Shown here: piece by piece, positions 47,995-61,375 of the stretch
Position numbering within the stretch: the first letter of the stretch is position 1
Layout: the number at the start of each line of letters is the position of its first letter
NCBI GenBank assembly: GCA_008694505.1
Contig: VZDJ01006585.1
Span: forward strand, 10,197,759 to 10,261,758
DNA from: Cyanoderma ruficeps
Taxonomy: Eukaryota > Chordata > Aves > Passeriformes > Timaliidae
Reading direction: 5' to 3'
Length of the DNA stretch: 64,000 nt
Made by a program: the position numbers and the translations under genes
The notes under the pieces: generated by a model
The model's database searches: none
The model's input: the letters and a program-made list of their open reading frames with translations, nothing else
Told to the model about the DNA's origin: nothing

Positions 47995-49135
47995 TGACTA
48001 CAGGCTGTTCAGAACCAACAGACAAGGAAGGAAGGCCAGAGACTCTGGATAGCGTAAGGAGCTCTCTGAAAAACAACCATAAACAGGTTGAAAGCTTGTG
48101 GATAAGAATCAGAGACTGATTCTGTTGCTCCCTGTTGCTGAAGCCTCCTTACTCCAGCTCCAGGAGGTAACATAATTGCAGATACTTGTCTGCAGGGGGA
48201 CTTCAATCAGCCTGGTTCCTGCTGAAAATGTAGTATAGCTAATCTTGAGTGGTGGTGTGTTCTGTACAATAAGTTTGCTGTAAGTCCAGGGTTGCACAAA
48301 ATGGCTTTTCTTTGTACCCTTGTTCAGTTTGCTGTACCCCAGTTTCTCTTTGTAACCCTAAGTTGCTACTTTTCCCCACAGCCTTCCCCAGATACAGCTC
48401 CTGATTGGTTTGCTTTTCCCGCCTTGGCTGCCTGTCCATCAGGTGTCAAGAGACTTTCCCGCCCTGTTAGTCACCCCAAGACCTGTCCCCCAAGTCCAGA
48501 AGCTTCTGAGAGGGACCTTTGGTGACTGGCTGGGTTGGAACCTTTCCCCTCCTATCTCCATGTATGTCAGTGTATGTTATGTTAACAACCACTCCATGTT
48601 GTACCCCATTGGCTCTGTTCCTACCCTCCCTGAGATCCCACCTTCTGTAACAAAACCCTCTCTCTCCTCGTGCTCGGGGTCACTCTTGAGGCACCAGACA
48701 CGAGGCAAGGGGTCTGTGCTGATCCCAATAAACCCGGTTTCGCTCTAAGCCTCTGGAGTGTCCCTCCCTTCTCTTGCCATCATCTTGCTGACGCTTCCCG
48801 GCTGCCAAACCCCAAGAACTGCTGCGGTGTCGGGGCTGGCCGTGCCGAGGGTAATACCACACACCGCAACAATCTTGGAATGCACGGAGAGTAACTTCTT
48901 AGACCAGGTAACAGACAGCCCTACATGCAGGGATGTGATACTGTACCTGATGATCTCCAGTGCAACAGGAGAGAATTGGTGATGACAGGATGGAGGCAGC
49001 CTGAGCTGATCATAATCATATACTGGTGGAATTTACAATCCTGAAGAATATGGGCCAGGCATAGGGCAAACTCAGGACCCTGAATCTTGGGAAAGCAAAT
49101 TTCCACATGTTCTATTTGCTGGACTGTTTCTCAGA
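47995..49135 (+). mobile_element. CR1 LINE, endonuclease-region fragment split by an LTR
   Basis: Two parts, 47995-48247 and 48871-49135, read continuously as the CR1 ORF2 endonuclease region when the intervening LTR is ignored. The left part includes 'gactacaggctgttcagaac', 'gcttgtggataagaatcaga' and 'ggggacttcaatcagcctgg' (encoding the conserved GDFN motif). The right part includes 'atactgtacctgatgatctc', 'tggtggaatttacaatcctg' and 'aactcaggaccctgaatctt'. CR1 copies retaining this 5' region are a minority. Indels break the frame. It was already in place when the LTR inserted. Confidence 0.82.
48248..48870 (+). mobile_element. solo LTR inserted in CR1, AATCTTG target duplication
   Basis: The element is bracketed by perfect AATCTTG repeats at 48241-48247 and 48871-48877; a 6-bp reading (ATCTTG) lets the LTR end in CA at 48871. 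The termini are roughly inverted: GGTGGTGTG near the left end and CACACCGCAAC at the right. AATAAA lies at 48727-48732, giving plus orientation with about 140 bases of U5. I see no clear TATA box. The element is GC-richer than its surroundings, which explains the many open frames on both strands; none is a gene. The 6-bp duplication fits a class II avian retrovirus. Confidence 0.9.
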
Positions 49136-49655
49136 CAAATAAGGGCAGCAATTGGGACAGATTTTTATATTAGTTGTGCATATTCTTTGGAGCTATTTAA
49201 ACAAATAGAATTAGATACTATAATAAAAATGTTCCCTTTTCCTTGACAATCTGAATCACCCTGGTAGTTCATTATCAATTGCACTGCCTGCAATCAGAAA
49301 ACAACACAAAATAACTCTGTCTAGTGATTAGTGTCTAAAAGTCTTACACAGGATGCAAATTAAAACTATTAGATGAATTATCTCTGAGATTACAAAACAG
49401 ACTTGACAAAGCTACCAATTTGGATTTTCCGTGGTCCTTATGCTTCCATAATTGCATTTAATCATTTTGGTCATTTTTATTTCCATATTGATGAGATCTT
49501 AAGGATCATTCAACTGCGGGGTTAGCTTTACTTGGAGAGAAAGAAGGAGCTAAAATGTCTTCACTGTCTCTTTTCTAACAATTAACTCCTTCAGCCTTGC
49601 TTATTAAACTCATTAGATTAAATCTTGCATAAGTCTAGGCTGTAGTGCCTGACTA
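49136..49655. other. anonymous sequence between CR1 and LTR
   Basis: No gene or repeat recognised in this AT-rich spacer. Confidence 0.55.
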
Positions 49656-50266
49656 TGTTGGGATACCAATCCTCCACTTCTGTGGTGGCCCCTGAGCCAG
49701 CCACAGAGGAGCTCACCTCCCTTGGAAGGCTGACAGCGTGTAAGCTGTTTCTAAGCTTCAAGCTCTCCCTCAGGGAGTCTCTCTAAGAGACGTTGCTCGC
49801 AGCGAGCAAGAAACTTCGCAACCCCGTGAGCCTTTCCAGGTATGCTAATCCTTTGTTTGTGATTTGTCATTACCCTAGATCCTGGTTTTTGTCTTCCCCT
49901 GATTTGACAATTTTGGATCCCTTCCCCATTTGGTTGTTTCCCCAGTCCTTTCCCTCATTGGTCCAAGTTGCTGACTCTGCCCACTCCAACCCCTATAAAC
50001 CCCCATATTTCTGAATCCTCAGGGTCTTTCAGTCTCTGGTTCAGTTCCTGTTCTAATAAAAACGTCCCTGATCCTGGAAGATCGCTTCCTGCTCCCTCTA
50101 TCCTGCATTGCCTGAGAAGAGCTTGGCTGCTTGGCTGCTCCTTCAGCCTTCACAATGGGGCTGTATCACTGTGGTGTGTCTGTGCCCCAGACACCATGAG
50201 GGTCCTTTTAAAGACGTTTCACCTGGAAGGTTGCGGAACCCAGAAGAGCCTGCGGTCTGCAACACA
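49656..50266 (+). mobile_element. probable solo LTR
   Basis: TATAAA at 49994-49999 and AATAAA at 50055-50060 lie about 60 bases apart in a GC-richer block of about 600 bases, the normal spacing for a retroviral LTR on the plus strand. It starts with TGTTGGG and ends near CTGCAACACA, so the termini fit the TGTTG/CAACA pattern. I did not find a matching target duplication. A perfect palindrome-like segment GCTCGCAGCGAGC lies near 49795. The open frames inside it are incidental. Confidence 0.75.
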
Positions 50267-53200
50267 CTTTAAACCATGCTTGCTTCTCAACTTGCTACAG
50301 CTGCTCATATCAACAACCCAGGTCTGAAGACTTAGTCACAGCAAATCTATAGGACTCATGGAAAAGGGTTGTAAAGCATGGCAGCTCTACTGCAGCAAGG
50401 GTAGAGAGTGCTCCTGTGTCTTACTCAGGCATTAACCTTTCCCACTTAATAGATAAAAGCATAGGTGCAGTGGAGTAGATCCTTCATATTTTCTTAAGCA
50501 TTTCAATACACATTTTAGGACTTGATTGACATATTCTCCAGTTTAGTGAAACTCCAGAAATCTAAAGAAAGAACCACATAAATAAGGTACTGAAACTGGA
50601 CACATAGTTTCTCATTAATTGTAGTTTCCTATGTCTGACTTTGACTTTCCTTCCCTGAGTTAAAAATTCTAGTTATATATATAATCTAGTAAAGAATCCT
50701 TCTCGACTGGTTCTTCAGTGTTTCAGGTTGTAGGTGGTGTAGATGATCTGTAACTTTTAAAATTTAGGATTAATAATGGCAGTCTGAGAAGCAACTCAGT
50801 TAATATCATGCACTGCTATTACCACATGTAAGTTTAAATTCCTAAGGCGTTAGAAGTATTAAATAACACTTGTCTTTATGCACAATAAGAAAAGAAAATG
50901 TTATATTCTCCCATGTTAAAAATAATGTTTTTCTTAAGTATTATCAAGAAGATGCTAACTATCATGAAGATAAGTTTGCTTTCTAGGAAGCCGAAGGCCA
51001 ATTTTACCACACAAAAGTCATTTAATGCTAAAGAAAATTCAGACTCAAAGTTCTGTTGAATTTCTGCCTAATTTTCGTTACTAGTTTTGCCTCTGCAATT
51101 AAAAATAATGATGGAGTGATATAAAATATATGCAAAAGTAGCAAGAAAATGAGGTATCAACTTATTATTATTGCTGAAATGGGAGAATAAACTAGGCTGG
51201 TAAAATTTTATTCGAAAATTATTCAAAATTATTCAGTAATCAACAATCTTTTGCACTGAGCACAAGTTGCCAGTGACTGACAATGATAAATGATATTTAT
51301 TTCTGTTATTCAGTTGATGATAATGTGCTATTCACATATGAATAATTTTATCTAACCATTATATTTCCCAAGTTCTTTGTATTGTTTAACTATTATTTAA
51401 TAATGGACAGTTCCTGAATAGTATGCAAGAATCACTGACCTTAATTTTTCTCCCAAATTCAAAAAATGCAGAAGGTCTATCACATTTTTTGTTCAAAGAG
51501 AGATATATAATTTTAAAAATTTTATCCAGATATTTCAGTTTGATTCTTATACTGAAAATATTACGGATGTACAGTAAAGCATTTATTTTTAATGCCCTTC
51601 AAAGTATACACTTTTTAGCTGCTGCTAGATGACAATGAAATATATCTTGAAGGAAAAAAGTATGCTGTGTGACCCAAACTTCTACTAATGTAAGTAATCC
51701 TCAGAATTTAAATTATCGGTGCAGGACCATTCAATCTAAGAATGCGACATATAATTTTTACAGTAAGTAATTGATGCAACTACTTTTTTGCTTGTTTTAT
51801 TATTGAAGTCACTGGCCTGTATGACATTTGAAATATTTATATTCAAGTCAATCATAAATTTGAATAAACTTATTATCTACTAGCAATTCCACTTCCTGTT
51901 GATTTTGTTATGTCACTTCCTCTAATCTTAGCTGATTAGCAATCCTTTGACTTCATGAAGAATCACATTTTTTTTTCTAATTTAGTTCCAGACCCTCACT
52001 GAAACCAATGGGTACAATATTTTAATATAATAATATTCAAACATTATCTTTCTAAAGATAATTTCTCTCTGATTTTCAATCATATGGACACACGTATGCC
52101 TTTTATTTTTCTTTCTAAATGGTGTTCATTCTTCATGTATAGCTAAGAAAGATGAATCTTTCCTTCACCATTCTCAATTTTGAAATTTTTGTCTTTTCCT
52201 GTGAAATGTTACCTTTGTGTGTATTTTCTTTCCTCCATCCCCATCCAGCTCACCCAAACACACACATTCAGGAATAAAATACATTAACAGTTTGTCAGGT
52301 GTTTTTCTAATTTAGAAACTCTGTCAAAACAAATTTTAACCCATGAAAAAAGTAGAAAGCCTATGAAGTCAATAGATTCCCCATGATCTTTCAGGAGAAT
52401 GCCTAGACTTTATTTGCTTAGCAGCTCCTGTTTTATTTTTTTTTTCCTTAGGGCCACAGTATGAAGTAGAATAAAGACCTCAAAAAGGTTAATTGAGTTT
52501 TATATGTCTTCTGCTTTACCCCATTTAATTTTAGCCACCTAAAAATTATGCCTGTAAGACTATGTCTGCACAACTAAATTAAAGATGATCTACTAATCCC
52601 CAGACCTAAGATCAAATGTCAAAGGTTTGGAATCCATGATATTTAAAGCCAGTATTCGTTGTTTCAGATTTGTATGAAGATGGATAAATAAAATAATCAA
52701 AACCAGAGTCGAGAAATTATTTAAGAGTTAACAATGTGAAAAAAAGAGTTAAACAATATGAAAAATAAGTGTTTAGTATTGGAATGTACTCCCTGGACTG
52801 CTTTTGTTCTGCAGCTAGTATGTACCTTATGTGTCTTCATCTATCTAAACTCCTTCTACTACTATGTTAGAGATACACATTTCTGTTGGTTTGTGGGTTT
52901 ATGGGGGGGTGGCGGGAGGGTGTAAAAAAGTTTGTATTTGTAAAAGAGAAAGAAAAGAAAACCTAGGCTTGACTTGAAGACTCGGGAGATACCACCCTTC
53001 CTGACTGGCTGGAGGAGAATCTGCTGTAGTTCTCAGAGATGTGTGCTGCCAGCACTGAAGGATGAGCGTGCGTTCACAAAAATGCTTGCCCCAACAAATA
53101 CACAATATATGAACCCAGAAGGACATAAAAACAGGTGGACAGAACTTTTACAGGTATACCCATAAACATAAACAACTCACACAAAAAAAAAAAAGAGCAA

Positions 53201-53996
53201 GAGAAATTGGGCCAACGCTATTCCCTCTTAGGGTTATCTACTAGTGAAATTTGCGTTTCAGAATGTACACATACCATCACCAAGTCACATGCCCAGCCAC
53301 ATTTACTGATCCTTCAAACACTGACTTTCAGATCATCCAGTTTCCATGCCCAAAACTTGGGTGTTTCACCTGTTCTTCAGCTTAGAGGCTATGTTTTTCC
53401 CCCTCCTTCCCTGTTAGTCCTGAAGTTTAATAGTGAACCACTTACTGTGTCCCCAACACAAACAGAATAGAAAATAGTTAGGAATAGAGTCTGAGAAGAG
53501 GATAGGACGGATTGTGACAATCAGTTACACTAGAGTCTTCATTAAAATCATCTTCAGTAAAAGCTTTGTTAAATGTAACTACTAAACTGACATATTATTC
53601 TGTGTCTTAGCAATGGTGACCCGTCTTCCTCTGCAATCTCTTGTTTAACACAGCAATTGCACAGTTGTGAGATAGATATCCACTGACTTACCATATTTGG
53701 TATGGGAATAGTATTAAGTCCTTGACTCTCTCTAATTAAGATTAATTTCTGTGTGACAAAAAGAAAAATCATTGTAAGAATAACCTTCAATTTCCTATGT
53801 GTGAGTGATTGCACTGTAAATTCTCTTAGTTAGCTGACTTTTCCCTTCTGATTACATGAGGTTGACTGCCTTATGCAAAAGGTGCAATGCTCATCTGAAT
53901 CTCAGGGACTTTTAAACATTACTTCTAATATGGATGAACTTAGTCTTTGAAGACTGTATGATGTAATATACAGCTTCACAACATTCACACTTATAT
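50267..53996. other. anonymous AT-rich intergenic sequence
   Basis: About 3.7 kb with no gene or named repeat. It has a G-rich stretch at 52903-52920 and an A run near 53183-53194. A direct repeat AAAATTATTC occurs twice near 51216-51234. Confidence 0.55.
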
Positions 53997-55418
53997 TGGA
54001 TTGACCCTGGCTGGATGCCAGGCACCCACCAAAGTCACCCTCCCACTTCCCTTCACAACTGGACAGGGAAGAGAAAATATAAGGAATGGTGCATGGGCTG
54101 AGGTAATGTCCGGAAGACATATCACTCACCAAATACCATCATAGACAAAACAAGCTCAAATTGAGGATATTATCAGAAGTTATTACTAATAAAAGCAGAG
54201 CAGGATATTGAGAAGTAAAAACAGATATTAAAACAGCTTAACCCAACTCCTTGCTCCTGTTATGAATGAATGTTTTAAGGTCACTTAAAGAATCACCAGG
54301 AAATGTATCGGTTAAAACAGATTTAACATAAAAGTGACAACACTGACTGCTGTGGTCCAGAAGAGCTCAAAGGTTCTTATTTTGGACTACTGTTTATAGG
54401 CTTCAAAGACTGGGCTTTGGTCATAACCATGTTTCTTCCTGGCCTTACTTTGGATCAACAACTTTCTTTAAAAGTGTGAGAACAAGAATGTTATTTCCTT
54501 TAGAAAAAAATAATAATAATAAAAAAGGTTCCAAGGCTGTTCATATAAAAGAAAAGCAGGAGCTCATTAGACAGGATGAGTTCCTGGGAGCAGCTGTTGT
54601 TTCCATAAGGTCAAGAGGAGTTCAGCCCAGGTGCTGTTCATCAAGTGCCGGGGCCTAATGAGAAGGTCTCAGATCGTGGTGTGAAAGGCCTGATAAAGGG
54701 GAGTGGGGGGAGGGTACACCACCACACCTCCTTCTTAGCTCTATCTTCCTTCCCCAGGGGAGCAGGGAGACAGGCAACAGGGGTTACACCTGGTTCATCA
54801 CACATAGTTTCTGTGCTGCTCAGGGAGAAGTGTCCTTCCCCTGCTACAGCATGGGTTCCCTATAAGGTCACAAATTCTGAACAACAAAATTATTCCAGGG
54901 TGAGCTACTCTCACCCCAAGTCTGGCAGATCCCTGCCAGAAATCTTCTCCAACAAGTGCCTCCCATGAGTTCACACCTCCTCTCAGGCATTCACCTGTTC
55001 TGGTGTGGGTCGCTTCCACAGGCTGCAAGTGGATCTCTGCATCCCCATGGTCCTCCATGGACTGCAGTGGCACAGCTGCATCGCCATGGTCTGCACCACA
55101 GGCTGCAGGGGAATCTCAGCTCTGGTGCCTGGAGAACCCCTTTCCACTGCTTCTTCACTGACCCTGGTGTCTGCAGAGTTGTTCCTTTCACATAATCTCA
55201 CTCCATTTTTCTCTGAGAGCAATTACTTTTGCATAATAATTTCTTTTTCTTTCTCTTAAATATATTATCATAGAGGTGTTGCCATCATTTCTGATTGGCT
55301 CCAGTGTCAGCCAGCGGCACATCCACCTTGGAGCTGGCTAGCATTGATTCTGCTGGACATGGAGGAAACTTCTAGCACCTTCTGTAGACCAAAACTTGGC
55401 CAGGCAAACCCAGTGTAA
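53997..55418 (-). mobile_element. long solo LTR, avian ERV family, with nested insertion
   Basis: On the plus strand the left edge reads 'tggattgaccctggctggat' followed by 'gccaggcacccacc', the reverse complement of the 3' end seen in the LTR at 9981-10561. Further right come 'gacagggaagagaaaatata', the 'ccaaataccatcatagac' block, a GC-rich region with short imperfect tandem units of about 40-48 bases centred on 'caggctgcaagtggatctct' and 'ccacaggctgcaggggaatc' (54950-55130), the 'aatatattatcatagaggtg' block, and finally 'cttggccaggcaaaccc'. This order is a widespread long avian LTR on the minus strand. The segment of about 400 bases at 54258-54670 is not part of that pattern and may be a later insertion. 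No target duplication was established. Confidence 0.8.
54258..54670. mobile_element. possible insertion nested in the long LTR
   Basis: This stretch interrupts the expected order between the R-region block ending near 54240 and the GC-rich block starting near 54690. It begins TGTTATGAATG. It contains an AAT run at 54511-54521. I could not find a target duplication or name the family, so this may also be lineage-specific sequence of the LTR itself. Confidence 0.3.
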
Positions 55419-58400
55419 TACTCAAAATCTGTCACTAGTTAACACATCTTAAAACATAAAGAGGCACAGGAGACAGATGGTCCTACCTGCCAGTTCTGTC
55501 AGTTGATTCTAAATAATATTATCAAAGTGGCTTTTGGTATGGTGTGCCAAATTTCTCTAAATACCTGCTTCAAAGGGCATCTCATGTCCTTTAAAAATCA
55601 AGTGGAAAAGATACTTTATAATTTGTAAGCCACTAGGTAAGTGCCGTGATACAGAAGACAACCTGGCTTAACACAAACATGACAATCTTTTGATACATTG
55701 TATAGAAATAGAATCAGAGGAAAAAATAACCTGGTAGTTAAGGTCCTTTTCTGTTGATCATTATAAATTTAACTCTCAGAAAATGTGGACTATTTAAAAG
55801 TTGAAGCTCACCTGTAAAATCAACACTTCTATTTTTTACAAAATAGATTGAAAAATTTTCATCCATCTACTAAACTTCCACGTATATATTTCTTATTTTC
55901 CAATATGACTTTTTTTTTTTCCCATCTGATATACTGAAGTACAATAATAGTACACTATTGTAACAAAAGTGTTATAAAACAATGTGTCAACAATGCATAA
56001 GCTATAAGAGCTGTGATCACTGTTGTACTAGGGATGCATTGGTACAATGCAGCATCAGGATAAAAGCCAGAAGGAACAGAAAGGCAACAACAGAAGATCA
56101 ACAATTCAAAAAGTACTATGATTCTTTCTTTCTGTTTCTGCATGTATGCGCATATAAATGTTAAAAAAACCCTCAAACAAACAAACAAAAAAACCCCCAA
56201 CCATCTCTTCCAGAAAAGATAATGAAGTTGGCCCATTAACAATAACTGACATCTTATTATGCAGAATAAATTTACATGCTTTCTAAGAAATCTTTTCTCT
56301 TGCATTTCATTATTTGAGATATAGCTCATTCTGAATCTCCTTTGCCATTGGTGGTTGTCATCTTTGCAGACTTACTGTAAGTTTACTATAAATGCATCTC
56401 AAATGCTCTTTCTTCATCAGGAAATACTTTGCCTCTCCCACTATGACATCTTATGATTCAGTCATCCTGAAATAGAATAAAATCCTTCTTCATTCCCTTC
56501 CTACTCTCTGTTTTATCATAACAAGCCCAACTGGCTTCAACATATGTAAGCCTTTTCACTCAAGGATATGGTGTCAGTGACTGACAAAAAGGCTTCAAAG
56601 AATATGAAAACAGTTTTTCACTTCAACTTAAATAGCAAAAGCTGAAATTAAAAAAATACAGAGTGAAATGATACAAAAAATAAATCCACTTATGCACATA
56701 GCCTCTGGATACTTTCCTTTTACTTTTTTTTTTTTTTTCTCATCTGAGTTAATCACATTTCTATTTGGAAAAGAAAAAACAACTCACACTGTTTTTCTGT
56801 GACAGCGTCACATTGACTTTGTCTTTTCTCTCTGTCACATATAGACTTAATAATTAATTCACATCTATATATGTATTAGCTTCTGTACTTCATCTTTTCT
56901 ATTTCAGAAATGCTGAAATTCTGCAGTTTCCTTTGATACTAGTTTTGGTCTTGAGGAAAAAAAAAATCCTGTTTTCCAGATTAAACAGAGGTATATTCAA
57001 ATTAACAGTTTTTCTGTGGATGTATCAAAGACTTTTAATAAGATATCCTTTCTTATGTCTGTTACTGTTTCATTTTGTGTTTTGATTCTAATTTAATTCT
57101 ATGCAGTCAGAATAATATCATTACTTTAAAAAATACATATAAAATATAAATTTTCTCATTTATTTTAAGATGGAAAATATTTTGTGCCTTTGTCCCCACC
57201 TTTGGCTGGCTTTACTGCACTGGAGATGGAAACGTACCTTGCACTTACTACTTCATGTACCCTTTTTTTCCCCACTTTTGTAGGTATACTTTCCAATACA
57301 ACTGTTATTTTCATATTTTTCTTATCTACTTATGCATTATATTTATTTGAAGATGAAAGCTAACCTGTCCTGATCAGAACTAAAAAATAAAATGCATTGT
57401 GATATTTTCCTTTCCCTGAATTTAATATCCAAATTTGGTTAATTTCATCCATTTTTGTGCCTCACAGACATAGAACTAGTCACTTAGTTAATATTACCTC
57501 ATCATGGTTACATAATTATATTTTGCAAGAGATACTTATAATGCTATTGTAAATGAAATTTTGTCAGAAAAGCTCCTAATTTTTTTTGGCCAGGGACAAA
57601 GTTTTCAATTTTTTTAAAAACATATTTAAAATAATCTTAAAATTACTTTTATCTTTCATTTATAATTTTTTTAAAGGTAAAAAAATGTTCTCATTTATGA
57701 CTTATTCTGTAGAGAACCAAGGTATATTCCTTACACTTTCGTCTGACAGAAAGAAACTTCCATTGCCAAGGTGAAACTATAGCAAATTGAAAATATATTA
57801 TGAACCTTGAAAAACAGAATATTATTAAAATTCAAGTAACCTTCCAAAATGCAGGGGTATTATCACTCATCTCTATTATAAAACATTTTTGATTAACAGG
57901 TTAAAGTAAGATGAAATGAGAAGTTCAGAGGTGCAATCATGTAATTATACTATGGTAGATGAGGTTTTGAAAGATTATGACTTTGTCTCACACATTTAGG
58001 TAGCTTATGTGTTGCAGAATGCCTCACACTGCTGCAGTTTGTGGTCCATATTAAAGATCTTTGTGGGCTATTTCAGAGGGAAACAGCGTAAAGCATAATT
58101 TATCCAAACTCAGAATTCGGGACTACTTAATTAAAGATGTTGAGTCCAAACCAAATTTCATCCCTTAATTATTCCTTTTTGTGAGCTACACATTCAGATA
58201 TTAGATATGCCCCAAAATGGTTGTTATTTTAGGCTCCAAAACTATGATAAATGCTCAGATTTCTACATTTAATACTTTAAAAGACTTCACTTTAGATGTT
58301 ATTTAACAAAGTATATGGCTGACACAGTAACTAGCTACTTCCTTATATCACTTTATGCTGTTCACTCAGATGAACAAAATAAGTAAAATACCTAATGTTT

Positions 58401-58580
58401 TTCGAGTTATTTTCCTCCTTCATATAGGTACTAAAAAATAATCATAAAAAGTCACTCATTTAAAAATGTTGTTAAGGAAAACAAAATCAAGAAAAAGTCA
58501 AAGTCCTGTTTTAGTTTCTATATCTATTCTATCTAAATAGGAGAATCCTAAAGGAATTTCTTAAGCTGACCACATTTTTA
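55419..58580. other. anonymous AT-rich intergenic sequence
   Basis: No gene or recognised repeat, apart from an A/C tract at 56163-56201 and T runs at 55911-55921 and 56727-56738. The 124-codon minus-strand frame at 55955-56329 crosses the A/C tract and shows no motif. Confidence 0.55.
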
Positions 58581-58920
58581 CTTTTGAAAAGCCAGACTGG
58601 CAATCAAGGTTTCATTAACATGTGTTATCTGGAAACCCACTCCAAGACATCTAATGACATTGAAAGTCCTTAGCCCCTCCAGGCTGGTGCTCTAAGGAGT
58701 ATCACCCCATAACATGTCCCATGTCTCCGTGCTACTCTTGTGCATGTGTCTGATGCCTTAGGGTTCCCCAGGTGGATGCGCTTTTGGATGGGCAGATTGA
58801 GGCAGCCTGTGCTCTCCTGCAGGTAGAAACCATCGGCATCTGTGTTTGCTCAATTCTCAGGATGAATATCAGCCATGTGAACCTACACCCCAACCAACCT
58901 CAGGCTTAGTAAGTCATTTA
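58581..58920. other. GC-richer block, unassigned
   Basis: About 340 bases of balanced composition in AT-rich DNA, for example 'ctccaggctggtgctctaag' and 'tgctctcctgcaggtagaaa'. It looks like an old repeat or LTR piece but I cannot name it. No open frame is convincing. Confidence 0.35.
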
Positions 58921-61375
58921 TTTATGTATGTATTTTTCCTTTCTCTAGGACTTTGACTGGTAAAGCTTCCATAGTCTTGTTTCAATGAATAGAAATAAGC
59001 ATGCAAATTTCATACACAGTACATGTTGTTAGAGTAGTACTTGAAGACTATAATTACTAAGGAATATTTATTAATTACTTCCATTCATGTCTTTAAGCTT
59101 AAAAAACAATAAATATGTTATGGTGATAGTAATGGCTGATATAATTACATGAAGAAGATAGTATAATATTGAATAGAATTAGAAAGATGATTAATTTTCT
59201 TTAAAAACAGCTTTAAGAGAATTCTTTTTCTTCTAGGTTTATTTTCTATTTTCTGGGGTTTTTTTATTTTCATGATGAAAAAAGGGAAAAATCTGAGATG
59301 ATGTATTGAACAGGTGCTGTGAAAAATGAAATCAAAATATGTAATGCTATTTAATAAATAGGAAACAGTGTTACTTTGAGATTTGCCAGATGTTCCTGAT
59401 ACATTTAATTTAACAAATTCTGTTATACTAATTGCCTGTGGTATTAAGCTTTGGAGAATCACAGTATTTATATGGCCGTAGTCCAGCCCCTTAGGCGAAT
59501 GTTTAAAGGAGAATCAAAGGGGAAAAGAAAATATTAGATGCCATATGACATGCAGAACAATAATAAAAAAATAATTACTAGTAAGATATCAAGAAGATGA
59601 AGGAATGAAGATGATAGAATAAGGTAACGACTGAACAAAAGTTTCAAGAATGTCTTTGGTGACAGCACAAAAGGTATATTGCTTAAAAACTATCTAACGG
59701 GAACTGTACATCTGTGCATCTGTGCACATGCACATGCTTGCTGGGGCAAGAATAATATCTCATAGATCTGATTTGCATATTTTTTATCACTTTGAATGCA
59801 ATTTAAAGATTACTGGAAAAATAAATACATTATTACCATAATCATTTTGTCTTTTGTTTTAATGCAATATTGCTAATGTCTGAATGCTAATATGCCTGAA
59901 AACACAATATGAAATTTTATTGAATGCTTCTTGCAATAGTATTGTTATTTACTGTTACAATAGCTAAATGCACACTAAATGTTGCATCAATGTACTTGAA
60001 AAAAGGCACAATGTTATATTTTTTCGAAATATTTATGCAATGCGTTTCAAGCATTATAGGGAACTATCAAGTTATGAATGCAGACAATAAGGGCTTTCAC
60101 AACAGACATAGATCAAACCACTTTCATGAAAGTTTTATCCAGTTAAATAGCTAGCAAGCAACCAGAAAGAGGTTTCATTCAAGATCTATTGCAATTTGTG
60201 TTACACCAGTGTTAGTAATTCTCATTCTCTCTATCTAATCCGGTATTTAGCAACTATGCTAGGCATCTTCCTTTTGTAAAAACAGGAACAGGTAGGAAAC
60301 ATGACAAACTGTGCTGTGCATATACAGCTTATTTCTAGAACTATCCCTTTGAAATATCGTCATATATATATTAGCTCTACATACACAACTTTTTGTTTTA
60401 TTATTCTTCAGTTTAATACCAATTTAAGCCACACTTGGAAATGTTCGATGACATTTACATTATTGCTCTTGGTTTCTTGAAACAGAAAGTTACCTTTCAA
60501 TAGGATTCATAGAGCAATGATCCAGAATCAGATATTCACATTAAAGTTAAAAGGAGTTAAGAGCAAATTATATGTTCTTTTCCGTATTTTATTTTAAAGG
60601 AAAATCTTCAGCTGATCAGAAATAACATAAAATGCAAATTGCCAATAATGTTTAGCATATATATTCAGCACAGAAGAAATAAATTCAGAAAAGAATTTTA
60701 AAAACACAGTTACCTTCATAAAACTAATGTATTTTTCTTACTTTTATGACACTTTAGAGGTGGTTTTTGTTAATTTTTTTTTGTTACATAAATAATTTTA
60801 ATAAATACTTTCAAAAATTCTGCATCAGCTTACATCTCAGTAAAATTCAAAAATGCTATTTAAACATATAATTGGGTAAATTATTTTTGTATATATTAAC
60901 ATTGTACTGTTGCTAAAATTTGCATTCTTTCTCCAAAAGTAAAGTGCCCAAATCAGTCTAAAGGCAGTTAGTGAAAGGTTAACAAGTGCTACAATGTGAC
61001 TATTTGTTTATTTATTTATTTATTTATTCTGAAGAGCTCAAAATTCAGGTCAGAAACAGCTGAACACAAGCTCCTGCTGTTATGGAAAATCAAGTCATGT
61101 CTGAATGCAATTAGTAATTCAACGGAAAGCATTGGATTGACTTTTTTTCATTTCAACTACCCTCTTATTCCTGATGGAAAGTTCTTTTCCTGACACAGAT
61201 GAATTTTCCTTCAAATATCTTTGAAATATAGGACTATTATGTAAATGCAAAGTAATAAAGAATGACAGAAGATGCTAGGAAAACATTTAGCACAAAGCCA
61301 GCTATGGAAATGTATGTGAAAATGTATAGATGAATGATTTATGTTTTAATTGGGAGAGGAAAAAAAAGAACTTCT
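58921..61375. other. anonymous AT-rich intergenic sequence
   Basis: No gene or repeat family other than a TTTA microsatellite at 61003-61028. Confidence 0.55.
61003..61028. repeat. (TTTA)n microsatellite
   Basis: About six TTTA units. Confidence 0.9.

Noticed and set aside
48292..48894. Overlapping open frames on both strands as genes
   Set aside because: They lie inside a GC-richer solo LTR defined by termini and target duplication. Low stop density there is a composition effect.
54645..55259. Clustered open frames as a cysteine- and histidine-rich protein
   Set aside because: They are translations of the GC-rich tandem units in a long LTR and occur in several frames on both strands.
53992..55425. 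Target duplication for the long LTR
   Set aside because: The bases next to the two edges (TATAT on the left, ATACT-like on the right) do not match well enough to claim one.
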